A DNA stretch of 64,000 nucleotides. It comes from Ectothiorhodospira shaposhnikovii (GTDB lineage Bacteria; Pseudomonadota; Gammaproteobacteria; Ectothiorhodospirales; Ectothiorhodospiraceae). Below, piece by piece: positions 26,642-37,589 of this stretch. The stretch lies in assembly GCF_016584105.1 (NCBI RefSeq), contig NZ_NRSM01000015.1, forward strand, positions 1 to 64,000, given 5' to 3'. A program made the position numbers and the translations under genes. A model generated the notes under the pieces. That model was not told where the DNA came from and ran no database searches. It worked only from the letters and a program-made list of their open reading frames with translations. The number at the start of each line of letters is the position of its first letter. Within the stretch, counting starts at the first letter, position 1.

Positions 26642-27499
26642 TCACTCACAGAACCGGTCCCGTGCCGCCTTGGCACGCTGAAAGATCTCCAACAGCCGAT
26701 CGCCGTCACCCTGGGAGATCGCCCGGGTAATCATGTTCAGGTCATCCTGGTAACGGGCAATCACCGACAGGATCGCCTCCCGGTTGGACAGGCAGATATC
26801 CCGCCACATCACCGGATCACTGGAGGCGATGCGGGTGAAATCCCGAAAGCCCCCAGCGGCATAGCGGAAGATCTCGTCCCGCTCGCCCATGCGGGCCAGG
26901 CTGTCCACCAGACCGAAGGCCAGCAGATGGGGCAGATGGCTGGTGGCGGCCAGGACTTCGTCGTGGTGGGCCACGGACATGCTCTCCACCACTGCCCCGG
27001 TCTCTTCCCACATGGTGCGCACTTTGGCCAGTGCGCCGATATCCGTGGTTTCCAGCGGGGTGAGGATCACCCGCCGACCCTGAAACAGCGTGGGAAAGGC
27101 TGCCGCGACACCACTGCGCTCAGTCCCGGCAATGGGATGGCCGGGCACGAATCCATGGGGCATTTCACCAAACCCCTCCCGCACCGCATCCACCACGCTG
27201 CCCTTGGCGCTGCCCACATCGGTAATGGCGGCCTCGGGATCCAGATGATCACGAATGGACTCACAGACACCGCCCATGGCCCCCAAGGGCACCGCCAGCA
27301 CCACCATGTCGGCACCGGCCACCGCCTCGGCCGGATCCAGGCTGTAGCGGTCGATCACGCCCAGCTCCACCGCCTGGCGCAGATGGCCCTCGGAACGGGA
27401 GCAGCCCACCACTTCCTGGCAGGTACCGGCCTGACGCAGAGCCAGGGCCAGGGATCCGCCGATGAGGCCGACACCGAAAATGGTCAGACGACGAATCAC
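26642..27499 (-). CDS. tyrA: Prephenate dehydrogenase
   Basis: This 285-residue NAD-dependent enzyme makes 4-hydroxyphenylpyruvate (or tyrosine from arogenate). It has the Rossmann motif IFGVGLIGGSLALALRQAG at the N-terminus, then DVGSAKGSVVDAV, PGHPIAGTERSGV and HLPHLLAFGLV, all typical of TyrA. There is no fused chorismate mutase and no ACT domain. It overlaps hisC by 4 nt and precedes aroA; in Pseudomonas the tyrA and aroA parts are fused, whereas here they are separate genes. Confidence 0.93.
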   Translation of the reverse strand: MIRRLTIFGVGLIGGSLALALRQAGTCQEVVGCSRSEGHLRQAVELGVIDRYSLDPAEAVAGADMVVLAVPLGAMGGVCESIRDHLDPEAAITDVGSAKGSVVDAVREGFGEMPHGFVPGHPIAGTERSGVAAAFPTLFQGRRVILTPLETTDIGALAKVRTMWEETGAVVESMSVAHHDEVLAATSHLPHLLAFGLVDSLARMGERDEIFRYAAGGFRDFTRIASSDPVMWRDICLSNREAILSVIARYQDDLNMITRAISQGDGDRLLEIFQRAKAARDRFCE

Positions 27500-28617
27500 C
27501 GGCTCAACACCTGATCCAGGGCGTCGATGAAACGCCGGTTCTCATGGGCACGTCCCACCGTCACCCGCAGGTAATTGGGCAGGCCGTAGCCGGCCACGGG
27601 ACGCACGATCACCCCCTGATGCAGCAGGGCCTGATACACCGGCCCGGCCTCCCGGCCCATGTCGATGCACAGGAAGTTGCCCACGGAAGGGATGAACCCC
27701 AGGCCTCGCTCGCGGCAGGCGGCGGTGAGAAAGGCCAGACCTTCCCGGTTCACCCTGACGGATTCACGCACATGGGCGTCATCTTCCAGGGCCGCCAGGG
27801 CGCCGGCCTGGGCCAGGGTGTTGGTATTGAAGGGCTGGCGCACCCGATTGAGGATGTCCGCCACCTCCGGACTGGACACCGCATAGCCGACGCGCAGGCC
27901 AGCCAGACCATGGATCTTTGAGAAGGTCCGGGTCACTACCAGGTTGGGGAATTCCGCCAGCCAGCGGGTGGTATCCGGGTATTCGGCTTCTTCCACGTAT
28001 TCGAAATAGGCCTCGTCCACCACCACCAGGGTCTCCCGGGGCTGGGCGGAAATGAAGGCCTTGAGGGAGGCGCCATCCAGCCAGGTGCCGGTGGGGTTGT
28101 TGGGGTTGGCCACGAAGATCACCCGGGTATGGGCATCCACCCGGTCCGCCATGGCGGCCAGGTCGTGACCATAGGGCATGGCATGGTCCGCGGGATTGGC
28201 CGGCGCGGTTCGCGCCTCGGCATCCATTGCCTGCACCACCAGAGGATAGACGGCGAAGGCATGGGCGGAGAAGACCGCGTTGCGGCCGGGAGAGAGATAG
28301 GCCCGGGCAATGAGCTCCAGCACGTCGTTGGAGCCGTTACCCAGGGTGACACAGGCCGGCTCCACCCCCAGCACCTCCCCCAGACGCCGGCGCAGGGCAA
28401 AACCGCCTCCATCGGGATACAGGGCCAAGCCATCGAGCAGCCCACCCAGGGACTGGATGGCACGGGGACTGGGGCCCAGGGGATTTTCGTTGGAGGCCAG
28501 CTTGATGCTCTCGCGGATGCCCAGCTCCCGCTCCAGTTCCTCCACCGGCTTGCCGGGCTGGTAAGGCATCAGGCTCTGAACCCCGGCATTGGCCAGGGCA
28601 CGGTAGTCACAGCTCAT
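27496..28617 (-). CDS. hisC2: Histidinol-phosphate/aromatic aminotransferase
   Basis: A 373-residue PLP-dependent class I/II aminotransferase. It has VFVANPNNPTGTW, VVVDEAYFEYVE and the PLP lysine in TRTFSKIHGLAGLRVGYA. Because it lies between pheA and tyrA it probably transaminates aromatic keto acids as well as, or rather than, imidazole acetol phosphate; this is inferred from the conserved gene order. It starts at 28617 and overlaps tyrA. Confidence 0.92.
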   Translation of the reverse strand: MSCDYRALANAGVQSLMPYQPGKPVEELERELGIRESIKLASNENPLGPSPRAIQSLGGLLDGLALYPDGGGFALRRRLGEVLGVEPACVTLGNGSNDVLELIARAYLSPGRNAVFSAHAFAVYPLVVQAMDAEARTAPANPADHAMPYGHDLAAMADRVDAHTRVIFVANPNNPTGTWLDGASLKAFISAQPRETLVVVDEAYFEYVEEAEYPDTTRWLAEFPNLVVTRTFSKIHGLAGLRVGYAVSSPEVADILNRVRQPFNTNTLAQAGALAALEDDAHVRESVRVNREGLAFLTAACRERGLGFIPSVGNFLCIDMGREAGPVYQALLHQGVIVRPVAGYGLPNYLRVTVGRAHENRRFIDALDQVLSR

Positions 28618-28696
28618 GTTGTCTCCGGAGTTGATTCTTGGAAGCCGTCGAAAAATTACCCGGCCACACGGATGTGCGCATCCCCGGTGCCGGGGC

Positions 28697-29788
28697 CTAC
28701 AGGACGGCCTTGGGGTAGGAGCCCAGCACCTTGACCAGTTCCGCTTCCTGTTTCAGTTCCACCAGGGCCTTGGCCACATGGGCATCCTGGGCATGCCCTT
28801 CGATGTCCATGAAAAAGACATACTCCCAGTTCACGCAATGGGAAGGCCGGGACTCGATCCGGGTCAGGCTCACGTCATTATCGGCAAAGGGCGAGAGCAG
28901 GCCATGGAGGGAACCGGGACGGTTGCGGGCGGACACCAGCAACGAGGTCTTGTCGTTGCCGGAGGGCCCGCTGGAACGGGGACCGATCACCAGAAAGCGG
29001 GTGGTGTTGTCCGGCGAATCCTCGATATTGGCCGCCAGCACGCTGAGGCCGTAAAGCTCCGCCGCCGCCTCGCTGGCAATGGCCGCCGATCCCGGCTCCC
29101 GGGACGCGCGCCGGGCCGCATCGGCATTGCTGCTCACCGACAGGCGCTCGGCATGGGGCAGACGGGCATCCAGCCACTCCCGGCACTGGGCCAGGGACTG
29201 CTGGTGGGAATAGATCCGCTCCACCCGGGACAGCGCATCGGCCGTGGACAGCAGATGGTGATGAATTCTCAGCTCCACCTCGCCACAGATGCTCAGGGGG
29301 GACTGCATGAAGCGGTCCAGGGTATGGGTCACCACCCCTTCGGTGGAGTTCTCCACCGGCACCACCCCGTAGTGGGCACTGCCGGATTCCACTTCACGGA
29401 ATACCTCGTCGATGGCGCTCATGGGCACGGTATTGACCGAATGCCCGAAATGCTTGAGGGCGGCCGCCTGGGTGAAGGTCCCCTCGGGCCCCAGGAAGGC
29501 AATGGACAGTTGCTGCTCCAGGGCCAGACAGGCGGACATGATCTCCCGAAACAGTCGGGCCATCTCCTCGCTGTTCAGGGGCCCCGGATTGGCTTCCTGA
29601 ATCCGGCGCAACACCTGGGCCTCCCGCTCCGGGCGGTAGAACTCCGCCCGGGGATCGGCGGCCCGCTTGATGCGGGCCACTTCCTGGGCGCAGTCGGCCC
29701 GCTCACTGATCAGACGCATGATCTCATCGTCCAGCGCATCAATGTGCTGGCGAATGCCATCCAGCGTCTCCCCGTCCTGACCACTCAT
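28697..29788 (-). CDS. pheA: Bifunctional chorismate mutase/prephenate dehydratase (P-protein)
   Basis: A 363-residue enzyme leading to phenylpyruvate. A chorismate mutase domain is at about 8-92 (RQHIDALDDEIMRLISERA), a prephenate dehydratase domain at about 95-275 (IAFLGPEGTFTQAA, NSTEGVVTHTLD, with TTRFLVIG), and an ACT regulatory domain at about 285-360 (SLLVSARNRPGSLHGLLSPF, ESRPSHCVNWEYVFFMDIEG). Feedback control by phenylalanine through the ACT domain is family knowledge. It lies between the serA-like gene and hisC. Confidence 0.95.
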   Translation of the reverse strand: MSGQDGETLDGIRQHIDALDDEIMRLISERADCAQEVARIKRAADPRAEFYRPEREAQVLRRIQEANPGPLNSEEMARLFREIMSACLALEQQLSIAFLGPEGTFTQAAALKHFGHSVNTVPMSAIDEVFREVESGSAHYGVVPVENSTEGVVTHTLDRFMQSPLSICGEVELRIHHHLLSTADALSRVERIYSHQQSLAQCREWLDARLPHAERLSVSSNADAARRASREPGSAAIASEAAAELYGLSVLAANIEDSPDNTTRFLVIGPRSSGPSGNDKTSLLVSARNRPGSLHGLLSPFADNDVSLTRIESRPSHCVNWEYVFFMDIEGHAQDAHVAKALVELKQEAELVKVLGSYPKAVL

Positions 29789-29818
29789 GTCTCGACCTGC
29801 TTCTACTCGTGGGACCTG

Positions 29819-30982
29819 TTACAGGACGCGGACCCGCAACACGCCGTCAATGCCCGCGATGGCGCGGGCCGCCTCTTCACCGATCTCGCCTTCCACGTCG
29901 ATGAGATTGTAGGCAACTCCGGCGCGGGATTCATTCACCATGTGAATGATATTGATGCTGTTCTGCCCCAGCACATGGGAGATCTGACCCACCATGTCCG
30001 GCAGATTGCGGTTGATGACCGCCAGACGGGTCTTGCCCGCCCGGGGCAAGACCACCTCCGGCAGATTCACGGAATTGCGCACGTTACCGTGCTCCAGGTA
30101 CTCACGCAGCTGATCCGCCACCATGACGGCGCAGTTTTCTTCCGCCTCCTGGGTGGAGGCCCCCAGGTGCGGCAGGGCGATCACCCCGACCTGGCCCATG
30201 AGGTGGTTGCTGGGGAAGTCGCACACGTAGTTGCGCAGCCTGCCCGCTTCCAGGGCCTCAAGCACGGCGGCTTCGTCCACAATGCCTTCACGGGCGAAGT
30301 TCAGGACCACGGCACCGTCCCGCATGCTTTGAAGCCGTTCCCGGTTGAGCAGGTGACGGGTGTGATCGTTCAGGGGCACATGGAAGGTGACCATGTCACA
30401 ACGGGCGATCAGATCGTCCACGCTCAGGGCCTGCAGCACGCCCGCATCCAGTTGCCAGGCGGCACGCACGGTGATGTGCGGGTCAAAGCCGATGACGTTC
30501 ATGCCCAGGGCGCGGGCGGCGTTGGCCACCTGCACGCCGATGGCCCCCAGGCCCACCACGCCCAGGGTACGACCGGGCAGCTCAAAACCGCTGAACTGCT
30601 TCTTGCCGGCTTCCACCTGCTTATGCAGGGTTGCATCATCCCCGGTCAGATTGCGGGTGTAGTCCCAGGCCTGGCAGATGTTGCGGGCCGCCAGCAGCAT
30701 GCCGGCCAGCACCAGTTCCTTCACCGCGTTGGCATTGGCGCCGGGGGCATTGAAGACCGCCACGCCACGCTCGGTCATGGCATCCAGGGGGATGTTGTTC
30801 ACCCCGGCGCCGGCACGGCCCACAGCCTTGAGGCTGGCGGGAATTTCCATCTGGTGCATGTTGAAGGAACGCACCATGACGGCATCGGGCTGACTGATCT
30901 CGGAGGCCACTTCGTAATGCTCGTGTCCGAACCGGTCCAGGCCCTTGGGAGAGATGTTGTTCAGGGTGAGGATCTTGTACAT
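29819..30982 (-). CDS. serA: D-3-phosphoglycerate dehydrogenase
   Basis: A 387-residue NAD-dependent enzyme at the entry of serine synthesis. It has the catalytic domain with GRAGAGVNNIP, Rossmann motif VVGLGAIGVQVANAARALG, the active-site NFAREGIVDEAAV and HLGASTQEAEENC, and a short C-terminal ACT domain (VINRNLPDMVGQISHVLGQ). The ATG at 30982 follows the serC stop with a 1-nt gap. It acts directly before SerC in the pathway, so the pair forms a serine module inside the aromatic block. Confidence 0.93.
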   Translation of the reverse strand: MYKILTLNNISPKGLDRFGHEHYEVASEISQPDAVMVRSFNMHQMEIPASLKAVGRAGAGVNNIPLDAMTERGVAVFNAPGANANAVKELVLAGMLLAARNICQAWDYTRNLTGDDATLHKQVEAGKKQFSGFELPGRTLGVVGLGAIGVQVANAARALGMNVIGFDPHITVRAAWQLDAGVLQALSVDDLIARCDMVTFHVPLNDHTRHLLNRERLQSMRDGAVVLNFAREGIVDEAAVLEALEAGRLRNYVCDFPSNHLMGQVGVIALPHLGASTQEAEENCAVMVADQLREYLEHGNVRNSVNLPEVVLPRAGKTRLAVINRNLPDMVGQISHVLGQNSINIIHMVNESRAGVAYNLIDVEGEIGEEAARAIAGIDGVLRVRVL

Positions 30983-30983
30983 G

Positions 30984-32066
30984 TCAGGCCTTGCGCTGTT
31001 CGAAGTCCACCATGAATTCCACCAGGGCATCGACGCCGGCCTCGGGCATGGCGTTGTAGATGCTGGCGCGCATGCCACCCACGGAGCGGTGGCCCTTGAG
31101 GGTGGTCAGTCCCGCCTGCTCGGCTTCCTTGAGGAACAGGCCGTCCAGCTCGGGGTCCGCCAGGGTGAAGGGCACGTTCATGCGGGAACGGGCGGCCACG
31201 TCCACCGGGTTGGTGTAGAAGGCGGAGTTGTCGATGGCCTTGTAGAGCTTCTCGGCCTTGCGGCGATTGATCTCGTCCATCACCTTCAGACCGCCGATTT
31301 CCTTGAGCCACTGGAACACCAGGCCGGCCAGGTACCAGGCATAGGTGGGCGGGGTGTTGGACATGGACTCGGCTTCCGCCTGCACCTGATAGTCGAAGAT
31401 GCTGGGGGTGGATGCCATGGCGCCGCCCAGCAGATCGTCACGCACGATCACCAGGGTGAGGCCGGCGGGACCGATGTTCTTCTGGGCGCCGGCGTAGATA
31501 AGGCCGAAACGGGAGACATCCAGGGGACCGGACAGGATGTTGGAGGACATGTCCGCCACCAGGGGCACGTCACCGGATTCGGGGATCCAGTGGAATTCCA
31601 CCCCGCCGATGGTCTCGTTGGGGGTGTAGTGCAGGTAGGCGGCATCGCTGCCGCGCTGCCAGGTATCGAAGGCCGGGATGGTGGTGAAGTTACTGTCGGC
31701 GGCGGTGGCCACCACGTTCACATCCGCATATTTCCTGGCTTCGGAGATGGCCTTCTTGGACCAGGCACCGGTATTGACGTAGTCCACCCGGCGCTTGTCC
31801 CGCAGCAGGTTCATGGGGATGGCGGCGAACTGGCCGGTGGCGCCACCCTGCAGGAACAGTACCTTGTAGTTGGCGGGGATCTGCAACAGATCCCGCAGAT
31901 CCTGTTCCGCCTGGGCGGCGATGGAAACAAAGGCCTTGCCACGGTGACTCATTTCCATCACCGACATGCCGGTCCCGTTCCAGTCGAGCATTTCTTCGCG
32001 GGCGCGTTCCAGCACCGGCTCGGGCAGCACGGCGGGGCCGGCGCTGAAATTGTAGACTCGTGTCAT
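30984..32066 (-). CDS. serC: Phosphoserine aminotransferase
   Basis: A 360-residue PLP enzyme converting 3-phosphohydroxypyruvate to phosphoserine, and also used in pyridoxine synthesis. It has the start [18 protein letters not shown], core motifs [29 protein letters not shown], and the PLP-lysine motif [19 protein letters not shown]. Length is normal. It is downstream of gyrA and immediately upstream of serA. Confidence 0.96.
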   Translation of the reverse strand: MTRVYNFSAGPAVLPEPVLERAREEMLDWNGTGMSVMEMSHRGKAFVSIAAQAEQDLRDLLQIPANYKVLFLQGGATGQFAAIPMNLLRDKRRVDYVNTGAWSKKAISEARKYADVNVVATAADSNFTTIPAFDTWQRGSDAAYLHYTPNETIGGVEFHWIPESGDVPLVADMSSNILSGPLDVSRFGLIYAGAQKNIGPAGLTLVIVRDDLLGGAMASTPSIFDYQVQAEAESMSNTPPTYAWYLAGLVFQWLKEIGGLKVMDEINRRKAEKLYKAIDNSAFYTNPVDVAARSRMNVPFTLADPELDGLFLKEAEQAGLTTLKGHRSVGGMRASIYNAMPEAGVDALVEFMVDFEQRKA

Positions 32067-32214
32067 GGTTTGCTCCAGGGTTGGATCACACTACGAATAC
32101 GGTTGGTCGCCATCCAGGCAGCAACGGCCCCCGTGGGACCGGCCTTTGTGGGGTCACCCCTCCACGGCAGGCAGTTTGCGGGGCCGCAGCGTGTTTCTTG
32201 AGTCGCTGACGGAC

Positions 32215-34785
32215 TCAGGCATCAGCATCCTCGGGGGCGGCATCATCCTCGCCCTCCCCATTGAGACCTTCCACCCGCGCCAGTTCCACCAGCTTTTCAT
32301 CGTCGGACAGGCGGATCAGCCTCACGCCCTGGGTATTGCGGCCCAGCACGGAGATATCGGCCACCGGGGTCCGCACCAGCGTGCCGCCATTGGTGATGAG
32401 CATGACCTCGTCTTCATCACCCACCAGGGTCGCGCCCACCACGTTGCCGTTGCGGCCGCCGGTCTGAATGGCGATGACACCCTGGCCGCCGCGGCCATGG
32501 AGCGGGAAGTCTTCGGGTGGTGTGCGCTTGCCGTAACCATTCTCGGTGGCCACCAGGATGGTGCCCTGATCGACGATGATCAGGGAAATCACCTGCTGGC
32601 CCTCGTTCAGTTTCACACCGCGCACGCCACTGGCGGTACGCCCCATGGCACGGACGGAATCCTCATTGAAACGGATGGCCTTGCCGGCGGAAGTGAGCAG
32701 CATGACGTCCTGCCGACCGTCGGTGAGCTTCACATCCACCAGCCAGTCCCCATCCCGCAGACCCACGGCGATGATGCCGTTGGAACGGGGCCGGGAGAAA
32801 TCCACCAGCGGCGTCTTCTTCACCACGCCTTCGCTGGTGGCCATGAAGACATAGACGTCCTCGCTGAACTCACGCACCGGCAGGATGGCATTGATCCGCT
32901 CCCCCTCTTCCAGGGGAAGCAGGTTGACCATGGGACGACCGCGGGCGATACGGCTGCCCAGGGGCAGTTCATAGACCTTGAGCCAGTAGGCCTTGCCGCG
33001 ACTGGAGAAGCACAGGATGGTGTCGTGGGTATTGGCCACCACCAGACGATCCACGAAGTCCTCGTCGCGGAAGGTGGTGGCGGTCTTGCCCCGGCCGCCA
33101 CGGCGCTGGGCACGGTAGGCGCTCAGGGGCTGATACTTGGCATAACCGGCATGGGAGAGGGTGACCACCACGTCTTCCTCGGTGATCAGATCCTCCAGGG
33201 TCAGGTCAAGCTGGGTGCTCAGGATCTCGGTCCGGCGTTCATCGCCGTACTGTTCCCGGATCGCCTCCAGTTCCTCGCGAATCACCGCCATCAACCGGTC
33301 CGGGCTGCCAAGGATCTCCAGCAGGTAATGGATGCGCTCCAGCAGTTCCCGGTATTCGGCGACGATCTTGTCCTGCTCCAGCCCGGTCAGACGATGCAGG
33401 CGCAGATCCAGGATGGCCTGGGCCTGGGCCTCGGACAGATGATAGCCGTCTTCCCTCATGCCGAATTCCGGCGCCAGATCCTCGGGGCGGGAAGCCAGGG
33501 CCCCGGCACGCTCCAGCATGCCGGTCACCACGCCCGGATTCCAGGCCCGGGCCAGCAGCCCTTCCTTGGCTTCGGCGGGGCTGCCGGAGGCCTTGATCAG
33601 GGCGATGACCTCGTCGATATTGGCCAGTGCCACCGCCAGGCCTTCCAGCACATGGGCCCGCTCGCGGGCCTTGCGCAGCTCATAGATGGTCCGTCGGGTC
33701 ACCACTTCCCGGCGATGGCGCAGGAAGGCCTCCAGGATCTGCTTGAGGTCCAGCAGGCGGGGCTGGCCATCCACCAGCGCCACCATGTTGATGCCGAACA
33801 CGTTCTGCATCTGGGTGTGCTGATAGAGGTTGTTGATGATCACCTCGGGGACTTCGCCGCGCTTGAGTTCCACCACCATGCGCATGCCGTCCTTGTCGGA
33901 CTCGTCCCGCAGCTCGCTGATGCCTTCGAGCTTCTTCTCCTTGACCAACTCGGCAATGCGCTCCAGCAGCCGGGCCTTGTTCACCTGGTAGGGCAGTTCG
34001 GTGACGATGATGGACTGGCGCCCGGTCCGCTCGTCGGTCTCGATCTCGGTGCGGGCACGCACATAGATGCGGCCGCGGCCGGTGCGGTAGGCCTCGTGGA
34101 TGCCGCGATCGCCGTTGATGGTGCCGGCGGTGGGGAAATCCGGACCCGGCAGATGCTCCATCAACCCGTCGATACCCAGTTCCGGGTCATCGATCAGGGC
34201 AATGCAGGCATTCACCACCTCGGTGAGGTTATGGGGTGGGATGTTGGTGGCCATGCCCACCGCGATGCCGGCCGAGCCGTTGATCAGCAGATGGGGCAAC
34301 TGGGCGGGGAAGACCGAGGGTTCGGACTCGGAACCGTCGTAGTTGTCGACGAAGTCGACGGTTTCCTTGTCGATGTCCGCCAGCATTTCGTGGGCGATCC
34401 GGGCCATGCGGACTTCGGTGTATCGCATCGCCGCCGGGGCGTCGCCGTCCACGGAGCCGAAGTTACCCTGCCCATCCACCAGCATGTAGCGCATGGAGAA
34501 GGGCTGGGCCATGCGCACGATGGTGTCGTAGACGGCGGAATCACCATGGGGGTGATATTTACCGATCACGTCACCGACCACGCGGGCGGATTTCTTGTAG
34601 GGCTTGTTCCAGTCATTGCCCAGCTCGCGCATGGCGAAGAGGACGCGACGGTGTACCGGCTTGAGTCCGTCCCGCACGTCGGGCAGGGCGCGCCCGATGA
34701 TGACACTCATCGCATAGTCCAGATAGGACTGGCGCATCTCGTCTTCGAGATTGACGGGGAGGATTTCTTTGGCGAATTCGGCCAT
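32215..34785 (-). CDS. gyrA: DNA gyrase subunit A
   Basis: This 856-residue subunit cuts and rejoins DNA in the gyrase A2B2 complex. Catalytic Tyr122 is in [10 protein letters not shown]. The quinolone-determining region [13 protein letters not shown] has Ser83 and Asp87, the drug-sensitive residues in E. coli numbering. The GyrA box is QRRGGRGK and the C-terminal beta-pinwheel with its acidic tail ([14 protein letters not shown]) is complete. It is the first gene of the leftward gyrA-serC-...-pyrF block. Confidence 0.98.
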   Translation of the reverse strand: MAEFAKEILPVNLEDEMRQSYLDYAMSVIIGRALPDVRDGLKPVHRRVLFAMRELGNDWNKPYKKSARVVGDVIGKYHPHGDSAVYDTIVRMAQPFSMRYMLVDGQGNFGSVDGDAPAAMRYTEVRMARIAHEMLADIDKETVDFVDNYDGSESEPSVFPAQLPHLLINGSAGIAVGMATNIPPHNLTEVVNACIALIDDPELGIDGLMEHLPGPDFPTAGTINGDRGIHEAYRTGRGRIYVRARTEIETDERTGRQSIIVTELPYQVNKARLLERIAELVKEKKLEGISELRDESDKDGMRMVVELKRGEVPEVIINNLYQHTQMQNVFGINMVALVDGQPRLLDLKQILEAFLRHRREVVTRRTIYELRKARERAHVLEGLAVALANIDEVIALIKASGSPAEAKEGLLARAWNPGVVTGMLERAGALASRPEDLAPEFGMREDGYHLSEAQAQAILDLRLHRLTGLEQDKIVAEYRELLERIHYLLEILGSPDRLMAVIREELEAIREQYGDERRTEILSTQLDLTLEDLITEEDVVVTLSHAGYAKYQPLSAYRAQRRGGRGKTATTFRDEDFVDRLVVANTHDTILCFSSRGKAYWLKVYELPLGSRIARGRPMVNLLPLEEGERINAILPVREFSEDVYVFMATSEGVVKKTPLVDFSRPRSNGIIAVGLRDGDWLVDVKLTDGRQDVMLLTSAGKAIRFNEDSVRAMGRTASGVRGVKLNEGQQVISLIIVDQGTILVATENGYGKRTPPEDFPLHGRGGQGVIAIQTGGRNGNVVGATLVGDEDEVMLITNGGTLVRTPVADISVLGRNTQGVRLIRLSDDEKLVELARVEGLNGEGEDDAAPEDADA

Positions 34786-34974
34786 TCAGTCTCAGGGCGT
34801 GATGATGGGCGGATAAAGGGATCAGAACAAGCGGGTGATCATACCACAACGTCGGGATAGCCTGGGTGTTGCCGACCCGTCTGTCACGCAGTTACGGCAA
34901 TGGCCCCGGGACATCCGGCGGGCCGGCGCCGGCCTTGCGGTTGCCGGACAACGCCCGGCAACCGCAAGGCCGGG

Positions 34975-36054
34975 TCAGCGCCCCGACATCAGGGCCAGCA
35001 TCTTCTCCCGATCCGGCCGTTCCACCACGCCTCGCTCAGTGACGATGGCGTCGATCAGTCCGGCGGGGGTGACGTCAAAGGCCGGGTTCCAGGCCCCTGC
35101 CCCATCGGCGGCCACCCGCTTTCCGGCCAGCTCCAACACTTCCTCGGCCCCGCGCTGCTCGATCGGAATGGCGCTGCCGTCGGCCGCTTCCATGTCGATG
35201 GTGGTGGTGGGGGCCACCACCATGAAGCGCACCCCATGATGCCGGGCCAGCACGGCCAGACCATAGGTACCGATCTTGTTGGCGGCATCGCCATTGGCGG
35301 CAATGCGGTCCGCGCCCACGATCACCCAGCTCACCCGATCTTCCCTCATCAGGCTGGCGGCCGCGCCCTCGCACAGCAGGCTGACCGGAATGCCGTCCTG
35401 CACCAGCTCCCAGGCGGTCAGGCGCGCCCCCTGCAGCCAGGGTCGGGTTTCATCGGCAAAGACATGGGGAATCAGGCCCTTGGCGTAGGCACTGCGGATG
35501 ACTCCCAGGGCGGTGCCGTAGCCGCCGGTGGCCAGCGAGCCGGTATTGCAGTGGGTCAGCACGGCCTTGCCGGGCTCGATCAGGGCGGCGCCCAGTTCGC
35601 CCATGCGGCGGTTGCCTTCGATGTCGTCGTGATGGATGCGCTCGGCCTCAAGCAGCAGTTCGGCGGTGGGGTCGACGCCGTCGGGCAGGCGATCCATGAG
35701 TCGGCGCATGTGGGCCAGGGCCCAGAACAGGTTCACGGCGGTGGGACGGGAGGCCGCCAGGGTGTCCAGATCCGCCTGCATGGCATCCCGCCAGTGGGAT
35801 GGATCACTGGACCAGGCCTGACGGGCGGACAGGACCACCGCATAGGCGGCCGTCACCCCGATGGCCGGGGCGCCGCGCACCACCATGTCGCGAATGGCCA
35901 CGGCCGCCTCCGGGGCCGTATCCATGTCCAGATAGATGGATTCGTGGGGAAGGCGCCGCTGATCCAGCAGGCGCAGGTGAGTGCCGGTCCACTGCACGGC
36001 ACGAATGGAGTCATGGGCGTGTGTATTCATGGGGCGGGATTGTATGTCCGCCAT
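34975..36054 (-). CDS. mtnA: S-methyl-5-thioribose-1-phosphate isomerase
   Basis: A 359-residue isomerase of methionine salvage converting methylthioribose 1-phosphate to methylthioribulose 1-phosphate. It has family blocks [57 protein letters not shown] and [18 protein letters not shown]. The start at MADIQSRP (36054) is a guess; MNTHAHDS at 36030 is possible. It is divergent from mtaD with about 80 nt between, as in Pseudomonas. Confidence 0.95.
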   Translation of the reverse strand: MADIQSRPMNTHAHDSIRAVQWTGTHLRLLDQRRLPHESIYLDMDTAPEAAVAIRDMVVRGAPAIGVTAAYAVVLSARQAWSSDPSHWRDAMQADLDTLAASRPTAVNLFWALAHMRRLMDRLPDGVDPTAELLLEAERIHHDDIEGNRRMGELGAALIEPGKAVLTHCNTGSLATGGYGTALGVIRSAYAKGLIPHVFADETRPWLQGARLTAWELVQDGIPVSLLCEGAAASLMREDRVSWVIVGADRIAANGDAANKIGTYGLAVLARHHGVRFMVVAPTTTIDMEAADGSAIPIEQRGAEEVLELAGKRVAADGAGAWNPAFDVTPAGLIDAIVTERGVVERPDREKMLALMSGR

Positions 36055-36132
36055 GATTCCGCCGCCAGTGCGCTGGATCAAGACCGATGTACCGCTTGCC
36101 CGCCGTCACGGGGTGCAGTTATCTTTTCCACC

Positions 36133-37470
36133 ATGAAAAACGTCGAAAAAATGATCTCCGCCCGCTGGATCATCCCGGTGGAGCCGGACAACCAGGTTCT
36201 GGACCACCACACCCTGGTCATCCACGAGGGCCGCATACTGGATCTGCAGCCCACCCCCGAGGCGGAACGGCGCTACCAGGCCGACACCCACCGCCGCCTG
36301 GACCGGCACGCCCTCATCCCGGGCCTGATCAATGCCCATACCCACTCCCCGATGACCCTGCTGCGGGGGCTGGCCGACGACTTGCCCCTGATGGACTGGC
36401 TGCAGAACCACATCTGGCCCGCCGAAGGCCGCTTCGTCGGTGAGGATTTCGTCCACGACGGCAGCCTGCTGGCCGCCGCCGAAATGCTGCGCGGCGGCAC
36501 CACCTGCTTCAATGACATGTATTTCTTCCCGGAAACCACCGCCCTGGTGGCCTCCCGGGTGGGCCTGCGGGCGGCCATCGGCCTCATCGTCATCGATTTT
36601 CCCAGCAGCTGGGCCGCCAACGGCGACGAATACATCGCCAAGGGACTGGAGATCTACGATCGCCACAAGGGCAACGCCCTGCTCTCCTTCTGCTTTGCCC
36701 CCCATGCCCCCTACACGGTGTCCGACGAGCCCCTGAAGCGGCTGGTCACCCTGGCCGACGAACTGGACCTGCCCATTCACATGCACGTCCATGAAACCGC
36801 CCACGAGGTCAACGAGGCCACCGCCCGCTTCGGTGTCCGCCCCCTGGAGCGGCTGGCCGGACTTGGCCTGAGCGGCGCCAATCTCATGGCCATTCACATG
36901 ACCCAGCTGCAACCGGCGGAGATCGCCCACCTGGCCCAGGCCGGCACCCACGTGGTCCACTGCCCCGAATCCAACCTCAAACTGGCCTCCGGCTTCTGCC
37001 CGGTGCAGGCCCTGCTGGAGGCGGGCGTCAACGTGGCCCTGGGTACCGACGGCACCGCCAGCAACAACGATCTGGACATGTTCGGCGAGATGCGCACCGC
37101 CGCCCTGCTGGCCAAGGGAGTCAGCGGCAACGCGGCGGCCCTGCCCGCCCACACCGCCCTGCGCATGGCCACCCTCAACGGCGCCCGCGCCCTGGGCCTG
37201 GGCGATGAGATCGGCTCCCTGGTTCCCGGCAAGCGTGCGGACATCACCGCGGTATTCATGGATGACCTGGAATGCCGTCCGGTCTATGACCCGGTATCCC
37301 ATCTGATCTATGCCTGCGGTCGCCACCAGGTCAGTGATGTGTGGGTGGACGGCCGCCCGCTGCTGCGGGACCGGCAGCTCACCACCATTGACGAGGCCGA
37401 TCTGCACCGGCGCATCGGGATCTGGCAGGAGAAGATCGCGCGGGCGGATCATCAGACCGGTTCCGGATGA
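36133..37470 (+). CDS. mtaD: 5-methylthioadenosine/S-adenosylhomocysteine deaminase
   Basis: A 445-residue amidohydrolase-fold deaminase that turns methylthioadenosine into methylthioinosine (and SAH to SIH). Metal-site motifs are LINAHTHSPMTLLRGLADD, HMHVHETAHEV, and VALGTDGTASNNDLDMFGEM. Start at MKNVEKMISARW (36133) is the first ATG after the divergent promoter; much longer upstream frames are antisense to mtnA. With mtnA it supports the deaminase route of methylthioadenosine salvage. Confidence 0.93.
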   Translation: MKNVEKMISARWIIPVEPDNQVLDHHTLVIHEGRILDLQPTPEAERRYQADTHRRLDRHALIPGLINAHTHSPMTLLRGLADDLPLMDWLQNHIWPAEGRFVGEDFVHDGSLLAAAEMLRGGTTCFNDMYFFPETTALVASRVGLRAAIGLIVIDFPSSWAANGDEYIAKGLEIYDRHKGNALLSFCFAPHAPYTVSDEPLKRLVTLADELDLPIHMHVHETAHEVNEATARFGVRPLERLAGLGLSGANLMAIHMTQLQPAEIAHLAQAGTHVVHCPESNLKLASGFCPVQALLEAGVNVALGTDGTASNNDLDMFGEMRTAALLAKGVSGNAAALPAHTALRMATLNGARALGLGDEIGSLVPGKRADITAVFMDDLECRPVYDPVSHLIYACGRHQVSDVWVDGRPLLRDRQLTTIDEADLHRRIGIWQEKIARADHQTGSG

Positions 37471-37589
37471 GCCACTGTTCGCGGCCGGCCCGCCCCCACG
37501 GGGATGACACCTGGAGGATTCCGGCTCCAGGTGGATAAAATGTCGCCCCGGTGAGTACAATGCCCCATCATTCCATCAGACCGAATCCC

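Noticed and set aside
32065-34860. 931-residue plus-strand frame opposite gyrA
   Set aside because: Antisense to gyrA with Tyr122 and GyrA-box motifs.
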